From: an uncultured Lachnospira sp.
Lineage (GTDB): Bacteria > Bacillota > Clostridia > Lachnospirales > Lachnospiraceae
DNA: 42,056 nt
Direction: 5' to 3'
Assembly (NCBI GenBank): GCA_947628875.1
Contig: CANRBP010000002.1
Span: 1 to 42,056, forward strand
Both the position numbers and the translations under genes were made by a program. The notes below the pieces were generated by a model. That model was not told the DNA's origin, ran no database searches, and worked only from the letters and a program-made list of their open reading frames with translations. This document shows positions 33,507 to 41,918 of this stretch, piece by piece (position 1 is the stretch's first letter; every line of letters starts with the position of its first letter).

Positions 33507-34751
33507 ATGATAGAAATTATTTGCGACAGTGAGGAGGAAAACGAAAGCGATGACAGCAAAAAAAATACATCTATCAGAAGACCAAAGAATATTAAGCAGA
33601 TTGGCGATGTGAGTTCTAACCGGAAAATCTATATTGAAGATTATGCGTTTAGTTACATCAATTCTATCGCCTACAGTTCCCCGGATGAAGAGCAGGCCGG
33701 AGTCCTGCTTGGAGAGTGCCAGCGCGCTGATAATGAAAAATGCCTGTTTATCAAAGGAGTGATAAAGGCGAAGCATGTTGAGAACGAAGGAAAACAGGGC
33801 ATTTATTTTGATGAAAAAATATGGAACGGCATATACTCAGATGCCGAAAAATACTTTCCGAATTTGCAGGTGGTTGGGTGGTTTGCAGCGCTGCCAGATG
33901 TTACAGCTGAAAGAATGCAGTATTTAAAGCGTGTCCATATGGACAACTTTGCAGGGAACATGAAGACAATGTATTTAATCAACACCCTGGATAAAGAAGA
34001 AAGCTTTTATTTGTATGAAAACGGAGATCTGCGCCAGCAAAAAGGTTATGTGTGCTTTTATGAGCGCAACTATGAAATGCAGGAGTATATGCTGGAAAAA
34101 CGCGGGCGGCGTTCAGTGGAGAGCCAGGAAAAAGACAGGGTAATGAAATCCATACGCAGCATTATACAGGAAAAAGAAGAACTGCAGCAGCAAAAAAGAA
34201 ATGCGGCGTTTATGTATGGGGTAAGTACATTTATGGTTGTTGTAGTTCTGGTCATAGGAATAAACCTGATGAACAGCTACGAAAAAATGAAAAGCTTTGA
34301 CAGATCCTTAAACAGTATCGTGACTGAGATATCAAACATGAACCAGAAGGAGGCCGGAAATGTAAACGGAGCTGAACAGGATGGCGTGGCAGCGGACTCA
34401 GATGATGTTATACCCGTGCATAAAGTGACAGGCGATGTTTACCCGACAAAAGAGGAAACAGAGCCGGAAAATCCTTCGCAAAATCCGTCAGCAGGCAACA
34501 CGCAGAATACAGAAGCAGACAAAGAGGAGCAGACCGATGAGGCGACAAAACCTGCAAATACAGGGCAGGAGTCATCTATTGAAAATGTCTATCCGGAGTA
34601 CGATACATATGTAGTGCAGCAGGGAGATACTATCATGGGGATCTGCAAACAGCATTATGGCAGCGCATCAAGGTATGAAGATGTGATTGCTTTTAACGAA
34701 TTGGAGGACGCTAATAAATTATATGTTGGACAAGAGTTAAAACTGCCTTGA
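33507..34751 (+). CDS. Inactive MPN/JAMM-like domain - TM - LysM protein
   Basis: A 414-residue protein with an unusual layout. Residues 40-190 follow the MPN/JAMM pattern (EQAGVLLGECQRADNEKCLFI, QVVGWFAALPDV, NMKTMYLINTLDKEESFYLYE), but FAALPD replaces the metal-binding HxH of active enzymes. A basic helical region leads to one membrane helix near 233-254 (FMYGVSTFMVVVVLVIGI), then a long acidic Ser/Thr/Pro-rich linker outside the cell and a LysM domain at the end (YVVQQGDTIMGICKQHYGS ... YVGQELKLP). AAGGAGG supports ATG 33507 over track start 33411. It should link the cytoplasm to peptidoglycan. Partners are unknown. Confidence 0.72.
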   Translation: MIEIICDSEEENESDDSKKNTSIRRPKNIKQIGDVSSNRKIYIEDYAFSYINSIAYSSPDEEQAGVLLGECQRADNEKCLFIKGVIKAKHVENEGKQGIYFDEKIWNGIYSDAEKYFPNLQVVGWFAALPDVTAERMQYLKRVHMDNFAGNMKTMYLINTLDKEESFYLYENGDLRQQKGYVCFYERNYEMQEYMLEKRGRRSVESQEKDRVMKSIRSIIQEKEELQQQKRNAAFMYGVSTFMVVVVLVIGINLMNSYEKMKSFDRSLNSIVTEISNMNQKEAGNVNGAEQDGVAADSDDVIPVHKVTGDVYPTKEETEPENPSQNPSAGNTQNTEADKEEQTDEATKPANTGQESSIENVYPEYDTYVVQQGDTIMGICKQHYGSASRYEDVIAFNELEDANKLYVGQELKLP

Positions 34752-34775
34752 ATATTTTGTTTAATATTGTATAAT
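34748..34775 (+). promoter_or_regulatory. Promoter for the DUF5711-CvpA-polyamine gene run
   Basis: TTGAAT, 16 bases, TATAAT; the -35 overlaps the stop codon of the LysM gene. No terminator is visible between the following genes through 41790, so this could drive all six. Confidence 0.65.
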
Positions 34776-34834
34776 AGCAGTAGTACGGTCAAATGGCAGG
34801 ATGGTACAACTATTAGGAAAAAGAGGTACACCGG

Positions 34835-36094
34835 ATGGCTGATATCATATCAGGGCACTCCAGATTTAATAAAGGCGGCAATTCATCAACAGAAAAAAAA
34901 GTGATACAGCTTTCGGGGGAACCGCTGCAGAATGACGATTTAGATGAAGAACAGCTGCAAAATAAAATAAAAAGGCACAGGAAAAACAGGATTATCGGCA
35001 CTGTTGTGATTTTGGCGGCCGTGGCGGTTATGGCGCTTGTGATTATGAAAGCAATGGACAACATCACATACAAGGAGTATGTTGTTGAAAACTCGGTAAA
35101 CCGGGACGACAGCCAGTCATCGCGCTATGTGCCTTATGGAGACGGTTATATACGTTACAGTAATGATGGAGTTTCCTACTATGGCAAAAAAGGAAATGCA
35201 ATTTGGAACCAGACGTTTTCAATGCAGAAACCTCAGCTTAAAATATGCGGGGATTGCGTGGCAGTTGGGGATATCAACGGCAGCACCATATACCTGCTTG
35301 ATAAAGATGGAACGATTGGCACGGTTGACACATCGCTGACTATTTCACAGATAGAAGTGGCTCAGCAGGGGGTCGTTGCTGCTGTACTTGAAGATAACGA
35401 AGCCAATTACATCAATCTGTATGACAGGCAGGGGGAACATATATACAGTGTAAAGACAACGCTGGCTGGAGACGGCTATCCGCTGGATATCAGCATTTCT
35501 GACGATGCGACCAAGCTGATAGCATCATACCTATATGTCAGCGGCGAGCAGATTAAGACAAATGTTGTATTTTACAACTTTTCCGAGGTAGGGCAAAACG
35601 AGACAGAGCGTGTAGTAGGCGGATTTAACCACTATGACAGCACAATTGTAGGCGATGTGCATTTTATACGCAAAAACCGCGCAATTGCAGTAGGTGAAAA
35701 TGTGCTGAGCATATACAGCATTAAAGAATATCCTAAACTGGAAAAAGAAATTCCAATAAACAGCAGCATTGAAAGAGTGTTTTTCAGTGAGGACTATATC
35801 GGATTAGTATTGGAAAATACGGATTCCGGAGATGTATACAAGCTGCTGGTTTATTCGTCCAATGGAGACAAAGTGTTAGAGACGACATTTAATACGCAGT
35901 ATGACCAAATCAAGTTTGACGGCAAAAGCGTGCTGATGAGCAACTCAACATCTTTTGCGCTGCTGAACTTTAATGGTAAAGTTTTGACAAACCAGACAGT
36001 GGAATTGCCTATAGAAGGCATATTGCCAACAGGAATAAGAGGATATTATATTTTGGTCAATTCAAAATATATTCAAAACATTCGGTTAAGATGA
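34835..36094 (+). CDS. DUF5711-family membrane protein
   Basis: A 419-residue protein with a cytoplasmic N-terminus, a membrane segment near 53-72 (IIGTVVILAAVAVMALVIM) and an outside domain of repeated short beta-strand blades (YVPYGDGYIRYSNDGVSYY, VAVGDINGSTIYLLDKDG, DISISDDATKLIASYLYV), suggesting a WD40/PQQ-like propeller. This matches DUF5711 proteins seen before cvpA in Lachnospiraceae. AAAGAGGT precedes the ATG. Function is unknown. Confidence 0.75.
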   Translation: MADIISGHSRFNKGGNSSTEKKVIQLSGEPLQNDDLDEEQLQNKIKRHRKNRIIGTVVILAAVAVMALVIMKAMDNITYKEYVVENSVNRDDSQSSRYVPYGDGYIRYSNDGVSYYGKKGNAIWNQTFSMQKPQLKICGDCVAVGDINGSTIYLLDKDGTIGTVDTSLTISQIEVAQQGVVAAVLEDNEANYINLYDRQGEHIYSVKTTLAGDGYPLDISISDDATKLIASYLYVSGEQIKTNVVFYNFSEVGQNETERVVGGFNHYDSTIVGDVHFIRKNRAIAVGENVLSIYSIKEYPKLEKEIPINSSIERVFFSEDYIGLVLENTDSGDVYKLLVYSSNGDKVLETTFNTQYDQIKFDGKSVLMSNSTSFALLNFNGKVLTNQTVELPIEGILPTGIRGYYILVNSKYIQNIRLR

Positions 36095-36106
36095 CAGGAG
36101 GTACGT

Positions 36107-36883
36107 ATGAGCTGGGTATTTGCAGCAGTGCTGTTGATTTTTTGCGTGTGCGCATATATAGGGTGGAAAAAGGGTATCATTCGGATTGTATTGTCGCTGG
36201 CAACGCTTGTAGTAACATTATTTGCGTCCGTGATATTAACGCCGGTTATTGGAGGCGCGCTCAGGTCAGGGACAAGCTTGTATGATAACCTTGAGCGTTC
36301 GGTTTACATTACGCTGCTGGAAAATGAAAATAACCTGTTTGGCGGCGCAGTTGATGATGTAGTCGGTGATGATGCAGGAGAATTGCAGGATACGGGACTG
36401 GTGGAAACAATAAACGGGTATATCACGCAAATCGGCGAAATGCTGCATCTGCCGGAGTCAGTTACGAACAGCATAAGCGCATCGGTTATCCGGGATAAGG
36501 CGGAAAGCATAGCAGGAACCGGTGCGGCACACATAAAAAGCATCATAATGGCTGTACTGGCAGTGCGCCTGGCAAACATAATCTTTAATGCAATTATTTA
36601 TATGATTGTTTTTATCATTATATACGTGGTGCTGAAAATAATTGTAGCACTTACAAACCTCGTCAGCCGCCTGCCGGTGATTCATCAGGCAAACAAAATT
36701 GGCGGGTTCGCTGTGGGCATTGCGGAGGGACTGGTGATAGTGTGGCTGCTGTTTGTGGTTATCACAGCCTGCGGCAATATGCAGTGGGCGGCCGATGCAT
36801 TGGCTGACATCGGAGGCAACCCGGTATTGGCCGGCCTCTACGACCATAACCTGATCATGAAAATGGCATTTAAAGGCTTGTAG
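36107..36883 (+). CDS. CvpA family membrane protein
   Basis: Integral membrane protein of the CvpA/colicin V production type. The N-terminal helices (WVFAAVLLIFCVCAYIGWKKG, IVLSLATLVVTLFASVIL) and the C-terminal pair (IIFNAIIYMIVFIIIYVVLKI, GGFAVGIAEGLVIVWLLFVV) show the family outline; the middle loop of about 90 residues is extended. ACAGGAGG precedes the ATG and 12 bases separate it from DUF5711. The role in Gram-positive bacteria is poorly known and may concern the envelope. Confidence 0.85.
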   Translation: MSWVFAAVLLIFCVCAYIGWKKGIIRIVLSLATLVVTLFASVILTPVIGGALRSGTSLYDNLERSVYITLLENENNLFGGAVDDVVGDDAGELQDTGLVETINGYITQIGEMLHLPESVTNSISASVIRDKAESIAGTGAAHIKSIIMAVLAVRLANIIFNAIIYMIVFIIIYVVLKIIVALTNLVSRLPVIHQANKIGGFAVGIAEGLVIVWLLFVVITACGNMQWAADALADIGGNPVLAGLYDHNLIMKMAFKGL

Positions 36884-36913
36884 AAAATGTTAATAAAACT
36901 ATAAACACAAAGG

Positions 36914-38392
36914 ATGGGTAATGCGTTGGAAAGCAATACAAGACTTACACAGAATGACACGCCGATTCATCGGGCGCTTGAAGAACAGCGCCTGAACAGG
37001 CTGGCACATTTTGACGTGCCGGGACACAAGGGCGGCCGTGGAAATAAGGAGCTGAAAGAATTTCTGGGGGCGGACTGCGTAAAACTGGATATGAATTCTA
37101 TGAAGCCGCTGGATAACCTTTGCCATCCGGTATCGGTTATAAAGGACGCACAGATGTTGGCGGCAGAGGCTTTTGGCGCAGATGAGGCATTTTTTATAGT
37201 CAATGGCACAACAGCCGCCGTACAGGCAATGATAATGGCGACAACGGTTGCCGGGGACAAGATAATCATGCCCAGGAACGTCCATAGGAGTGCAATCAAC
37301 GCGCTTGTAGTAAATGGCGCGCTTCCGGTATATGTCAATCCGGGCGTAAATCAGCGGCTGGGGATACCGCTGGGCATGTCCGTGAAAGATGTGGAGACTG
37401 CCATTCATGAAAATCCTGATGCAAAGGCCATACTTGTGAATAACCCTACTTATTACGGCATCTGCTCGGATTTAAAGCAGATTGTGGATATGGCGCATGA
37501 CGCGGGCATGTTGGTGCTGGTAGATGAGGCACATGGAACGCATTTTTATTTCAGCGATACATTGCCGGTATCTGCAATGAAAGCAGGAGCTGACATGTCG
37601 GCGGTCAGTATGCATAAAACAGGCGGTTCTCTTACGCAGAGCTCGATTCTGCTGACGCGCAATACGGTGAATGCGGATTATATCAGGCAGATTATCAACC
37701 TTACGCAGACAACCAGCGGTTCGTACCTGCTTTTGTCCTCGCTGGATATTGCGCGCAAAAACATGAGCCTGAACGGAAAATTTTACAGCAGCAAAATGAT
37801 AGAGTTTGCAAGCTATGCCAGGGAGGAGATTAACAAGCTCGGCGGTTACTATGCATTTGGCGAAGAATTAATTGATGGGGATACGGTATTTGATTTTGAC
37901 AGGACGAAACTTTCCGTGCATACGCGTGACATTGGCCTGGCAGGCATTGAGGTTTATGACCTGCTTCGCGATGATTACGGGATTCAGATAGAATTTGGCG
38001 ATATTGGGAACATTCTCGCAATTATTTCAGGCGGAGACAGAAATCTTGAGATAGAACGGCTTATTTCTGCACTGTCAGAAATCAAGCGGCTTCATGAGCG
38101 GGAAAAATCAGGTATGTTTGATCACGAATATATTAATCCTAAGATTGTCATGGGACCTCAGAAAGCATTTTTCAGCAAAAAGCTGTCGCTTGCTATTGAG
38201 GAGAGCGCGGGAGGCATTTGCAGCGAGTTTGTTATGTGCTATCCGCCGGGTATCCCGATACTTGCGCCGGGGGAAATGATCACACAGGAAATTATCCATT
38301 ATATTGAATATGCCAAGGAAAAAGGCTGCCTGGTAACAGGCACACAGGATATGAATGTGGAAAATATCAACATAGTTGATACCAGCGCATGA
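36914..38392 (+). CDS. speA: Arginine/lysine/ornithine decarboxylase, fold type I (SpeA-like)
   Basis: PLP-dependent decarboxylase of the Bacillus SpeA type, likely making agmatine from arginine for polyamine synthesis; lysine or ornithine cannot be excluded. Motifs are HFDVPGHKGGRG at the start, FFIVNGTTAAVQAMIMA, NNPTYYGICSDL, LVDEAHGTHFYF and SMHKTGGSLTQSSIL with the PLP lysine. Length is 492 residues. Start could be ATG 36914 or TTG 36926, since AGGATGGG lies well placed for the second. speE follows after 19 bases. No agmatinase or agmatine deiminase is in view. Confidence 0.9.
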   Translation: MGNALESNTRLTQNDTPIHRALEEQRLNRLAHFDVPGHKGGRGNKELKEFLGADCVKLDMNSMKPLDNLCHPVSVIKDAQMLAAEAFGADEAFFIVNGTTAAVQAMIMATTVAGDKIIMPRNVHRSAINALVVNGALPVYVNPGVNQRLGIPLGMSVKDVETAIHENPDAKAILVNNPTYYGICSDLKQIVDMAHDAGMLVLVDEAHGTHFYFSDTLPVSAMKAGADMSAVSMHKTGGSLTQSSILLTRNTVNADYIRQIINLTQTTSGSYLLLSSLDIARKNMSLNGKFYSSKMIEFASYAREEINKLGGYYAFGEELIDGDTVFDFDRTKLSVHTRDIGLAGIEVYDLLRDDYGIQIEFGDIGNILAIISGGDRNLEIERLISALSEIKRLHEREKSGMFDHEYINPKIVMGPQKAFFSKKLSLAIEESAGGICSEFVMCYPPGIPILAPGEMITQEIIHYIEYAKEKGCLVTGTQDMNVENINIVDTSA

Positions 38393-38411
38393 TTTTGGAG
38401 GAAAAGATAGA

Positions 38412-39278
38412 ATGGAATTGTGGTATACGGATAAACATACCCAAAACGTACAGCTGACCATGAAAGTGAAAAACCAGATTGCGAGCGTGGAGAGCGAATA
38501 CCAGCGCATTGATATCCTTGATACGGTGGAATTTGGGAAAGTCCTGGTGCTGGACGGCGAGCTTATGATTACGCAGAAAGATGAATTTATTTATCATGAG
38601 ATGATTACTCATGTTCCGATGGCTGTTCATCCGCATGTGGAAAATGTTCTGGTGATTGGCGCCGGAGACGGGGGAACGATACGTGAATTGACAAAATACG
38701 ATACAATTAAAAATATTGACATGGTTGAAATAGATAAATCTGTTACGGACATGTGCCTTCAGTATTTTGAGGAAACTTCCTGCAAGCTGTCGGACTCTCG
38801 CGTACATATGCATTTTGAGGAAAGTATCCGCTTTGCGCGCATGAAAAAAGACGAGTACGATTTGATTATAGTTGATTGTGCGGATCCGTACGGCCCGGCA
38901 GAGGGACTGTTTACAAGGGAATTTTATGGCAACTGCTTTAAAGCGCTGCATGAGGACGGCATTTTGATCAATCAGCATGAAAGCCCGTATTATAGCGAGC
39001 ATTCGAGGACAGTCCAGAAAGCGCACAAGCATATACAACAGGTATTTCCGTACAGTACGGTTTACCAGTGCCACATTCCGTCATACCCGTCCGGGCATTG
39101 GCTGTTTGGGTTCGCATCAAAGAAATATGATCCGATTAGGGATCTGCACGAAGAAGCATGGAACAGGCTGGGTATTAAAACAAAATATTACAATACAGAT
39201 TTGCACAAAGGGAGCTTTTACCTGCCGACTTATGTGAAAGAATTACTCGGCATGACAGGAGAAATAAAAAATATATAA
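38412..39278 (+). CDS. speE: Spermidine synthase
   Basis: Aminopropyltransferase that makes spermidine from putrescine and decarboxylated S-adenosylmethionine. Motifs: LVLDGELMITQKDEFIYHEM, VIGAGDGGTIREL, MVEIDKSVTDMC and DCADPYGPAEGLFTREFY, containing the acidic catalytic residues. GGAGG at 38397-38401 precedes ATG 38412; the track start 38376 lies inside speA. Length of 288 residues is typical. It is the second gene of the polyamine cluster. No speD is seen in this window. Confidence 0.95.
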   Translation: MELWYTDKHTQNVQLTMKVKNQIASVESEYQRIDILDTVEFGKVLVLDGELMITQKDEFIYHEMITHVPMAVHPHVENVLVIGAGDGGTIRELTKYDTIKNIDMVEIDKSVTDMCLQYFEETSCKLSDSRVHMHFEESIRFARMKKDEYDLIIVDCADPYGPAEGLFTREFYGNCFKALHEDGILINQHESPYYSEHSRTVQKAHKHIQQVFPYSTVYQCHIPSYPSGHWLFGFASKKYDPIRDLHEEAWNRLGIKTKYYNTDLHKGSFYLPTYVKELLGMTGEIKNI

Positions 39279-39308
39279 CAGGCTGGATGCAGCAGACAGG
39301 AGGAAAGC

Positions 39309-40526
39309 ATGGGAAAAGCGCTTATAATTGGAGCAGGCGGCGTAGCTGGCGTAGCGGTTCATAAATGTTGTCAGAACCCGGAAGTTTTTGAGGAAATCTG
39401 TATTGCAAGCAGGACAAAATCAAAATGCGATGCATTAAAACAGGATTGTGAGCAGCGTTATGGGACAGGCGCCGGCAAAACAAAAATAACAACAGCGCAG
39501 GTTGACGCCGACCATGCAGATGAGCTGATCGCGCTGATACAAAAAGAAAAGCCGGATATTGTCATGAATATAGCACTTCCTTATCAGGATTTGACTATTA
39601 TGGACGCGTGCCTTGCAACCAAAACGAATTATATGGATACGGCTAACTATGAGCCGCCTGAAACTGCTCATTTTGAGTATTCGTGGCAGTGGGCATACAG
39701 GGAGCGTTTTGAGCAGGCCGGAATTACGGCGCTTCTCGGATCAGGGTTTGACCCGGGCGTTACCGGAGTTTTTTCCGCTTATGCGCAGAAACATTATTTT
39801 GATGAAATTGAATATATTGACATTTTGGACTGCAACGGCGGCGATCATGGATACCCGTTTGCGACTAATTTTAACCCGGAGATTAATATACGGGAAGTTT
39901 CGGCGAAGGGAAGTTACTGGGAAAACGGCCGCTGGATAGAAACAGAGCCAATGGAGATTAAGCGCGTATATAATTTTGACGGCGTGGGAGAGAAGGATAT
40001 GTACCTTTTGCACCATGAAGAAATAGAGTCGCTGGCCATCAATATAAAGGGCGTGAAAAGAATCCGTTTCTTTATGACATTTGGGCAAAGCTACCTTACG
40101 CATCTGAAATGTTTGGAAAATGTGGGCATGACATCTATTGAGCCGATTGAATTTGAAGGGCATTCAATTATACCGCTGCAGTTTTTAAAAGCAGTATTGC
40201 CTGATCCGGCTTCACTTGGGCCGAGAACGGTAGGAAAAACTAATATTGGATGCATTTTCCAGGGGCAAAAAGACGGAAAGCCGGTTTCATATTACGTTTA
40301 CAATATGTGCGACCATCAGGAATGCTATAAGGAAGTCGGGGCGCAGGCAGTATCATATACTACCGGCGTGCCTGCCATGATCGGGGCAATGATGCTGATG
40401 ACCGGAAAATGGAACAAGCCGGGCGTTCACAATATAGAAGAGTTTGACCCGGATCCGTTTATGGACGCACTCAACAGGTTTGGCCTGCCGTGGGTGGAAA
40501 ATTTTCATCCTCAGCTGGTTGACTGA
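39309..40526 (+). CDS. Carboxynorspermidine/carboxyspermidine dehydrogenase (saccharopine dehydrogenase family)
   Basis: NAD(P)H-dependent enzyme joining aspartate semialdehyde to a diamine to give carboxy(nor)spermidine. The Rossmann motif IIGAGGVAGVAVHKC is at the start; DIVMNIALPYQDLTIMDACL, MDTANYEPP and LLGSGFDPGVTGVFSAYA fit the CASDH subgroup of the saccharopine dehydrogenase family. Its neighbour is the matching decarboxylase, which fixes the assignment better than sequence alone. CAGGAGG precedes the ATG. Length is 405 residues. Confidence 0.9.
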   Translation: MGKALIIGAGGVAGVAVHKCCQNPEVFEEICIASRTKSKCDALKQDCEQRYGTGAGKTKITTAQVDADHADELIALIQKEKPDIVMNIALPYQDLTIMDACLATKTNYMDTANYEPPETAHFEYSWQWAYRERFEQAGITALLGSGFDPGVTGVFSAYAQKHYFDEIEYIDILDCNGGDHGYPFATNFNPEINIREVSAKGSYWENGRWIETEPMEIKRVYNFDGVGEKDMYLLHHEEIESLAINIKGVKRIRFFMTFGQSYLTHLKCLENVGMTSIEPIEFEGHSIIPLQFLKAVLPDPASLGPRTVGKTNIGCIFQGQKDGKPVSYYVYNMCDHQECYKEVGAQAVSYTTGVPAMIGAMMLMTGKWNKPGVHNIEEFDPDPFMDALNRFGLPWVENFHPQLVD

Positions 40527-40560
40527 TTGTGCCATGCAAAAAGAATGAATGGGGCGCGTC

Positions 40561-41790
40561 ATGGAAGATATTAATTTTAGCAAAATACCAACGCCTGCAT
40601 ATATTGTTGATGAGCGGCTGCTGGAGCAAAATCTGAAATGCCTGAATATGGTTATGAAAAAAACAGGCTGCAAAATATTGCTTGCACAAAAAGGGTTTTC
40701 CATGTTCTCCCTTTATTTAATTATCAAACAGTATCTGAGCGGCACTACGGCAAGTTCTCTTTATGAAGCCAGGCTTGGCAGAGAAGAAATGGGCGGGGAG
40801 ACGCATATTTTTTCCCCGGCTTATAAAGAAGAAGAATTTGCGGAAATAGCAGAAATTTGCGACCATATTGTGTTTAATACGGTCAGGCAGTATCAAAAAT
40901 TCAAGGAGCAGGCAAAGGCTGCCGGCTGCGGCTGCGGCCTGCGCGTCAATCCGGAATATGCAGAAGTGGAACATGAAATATATAATCCGTGCTGCGCCGG
41001 TTCAAGGCTTGGAACTACAGCGGCAATGCTTGAGCAGGCGCTGGCGCAGGACATGGCAGCATTGGACGGGATTGAGGGGCTTCACTTTCATGTTATGTGT
41101 GAGCAGAATGCGGATACGCTGGAAAGAGTGCTCATGCATGTAGAAGAAAAATTCGGCTGGCTGTTGGCTTTGCCTGAAATCAAATGGGTAAATTTTGGCG
41201 GAGGCCATCATATAACGCGCTCAAACTATAATATAGAATTATTGATAAAGTGCATAAATTACATTCAGGACAGATATCAGGTGCAGGTGTATCTTGAACC
41301 TGGGGAAGCAGTTGCGCTCAATGCCGGTTATCTGGTTGCGCAGGTGATGGATATACACGAGCAAGCTTTTGAAGTTACAAAAGAGATGCTTCCGCATAAC
41401 GCAGATTCAGAAGAAGCAGGATATATGGCGCGAGCAGCCATTCTCGATGCATCAGCAGCGTGCCATATGCCAGATGTCCTGGAAATGCCATATCGGCCTG
41501 AAATAATTGGTGCGAGACGCCCGGGTGAGCTGCAGAAACGCTATCCTTATATTTACAGGTTTGGCGGAAATACATGTCTTGCAGGAGATATCATAGGTGA
41601 TTATGCTTTTGACCATGAACTTATTCCTGGAGAAAAGCTGGTATTTTGCGATATGGCTCACTACAGCATGGTAAAGAACAATACTTTTAATGGCATTGCT
41701 CTTCCTCAGATTTGGGCATACAATGAAAAAAAAGGCGCATATCCGGTCAAAACATTTACTTATAAAGATTTTAAGTCGAGGCTCAGCTGA
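40561..41790 (+). CDS. nspC: Carboxynorspermidine/carboxyspermidine decarboxylase
   Basis: PLP enzyme of the alanine-racemase fold that decarboxylates carboxy(nor)spermidine to (nor)spermidine. PTPAYIVDERLLEQNL opens the domain, the PLP lysine is in KILLAQKGFS, and HFHVMCEQN, VNFGGGHHIT, YLEPGEAVALNAG and CDMAHYSMVKNNTFNG follow. DASAACHMPDVLEMPYRP supplies the other-subunit active-site cysteine region. GGGG at 40550-40553 favours ATG 40561 over 40549. It ends the polyamine gene run; agmatine-processing genes, if linked, would lie outside. Confidence 0.94.
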   Translation: MEDINFSKIPTPAYIVDERLLEQNLKCLNMVMKKTGCKILLAQKGFSMFSLYLIIKQYLSGTTASSLYEARLGREEMGGETHIFSPAYKEEEFAEIAEICDHIVFNTVRQYQKFKEQAKAAGCGCGLRVNPEYAEVEHEIYNPCCAGSRLGTTAAMLEQALAQDMAALDGIEGLHFHVMCEQNADTLERVLMHVEEKFGWLLALPEIKWVNFGGGHHITRSNYNIELLIKCINYIQDRYQVQVYLEPGEAVALNAGYLVAQVMDIHEQAFEVTKEMLPHNADSEEAGYMARAAILDASAACHMPDVLEMPYRPEIIGARRPGELQKRYPYIYRFGGNTCLAGDIIGDYAFDHELIPGEKLVFCDMAHYSMVKNNTFNGIALPQIWAYNEKKGAYPVKTFTYKDFKSRLS

Positions 41791-41883
41791 TGCGGAAAAC
41801 GGCCGGAAAATGACTTCTTGCCGGCATGAGATTAACGGATTAAAAATATAATTTAAAAAAAATTTAAAAAAATAAAAAAATTG

Positions 41884-41912
41884 TTGACAATCCAAAAAAT
41901 GGGTGATATTAT
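41884..41912 (+). promoter_or_regulatory. Strong promoter with A-tract upstream element
   Basis: TTGACA, 17 bases, TATTAT, preceded by phased A/T tracts at about 41845-41880 that look like an UP element. It points to a gene beyond the right edge. Confidence 0.75.
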
Positions 41913-41918
41913 AAATAA

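Noticed and set aside
41800-41850. GCCGG/CCGGC inverted repeat after nspC as a terminator
   Set aside because: The short stem is not followed by a T-run, so it does not qualify as an intrinsic terminator.
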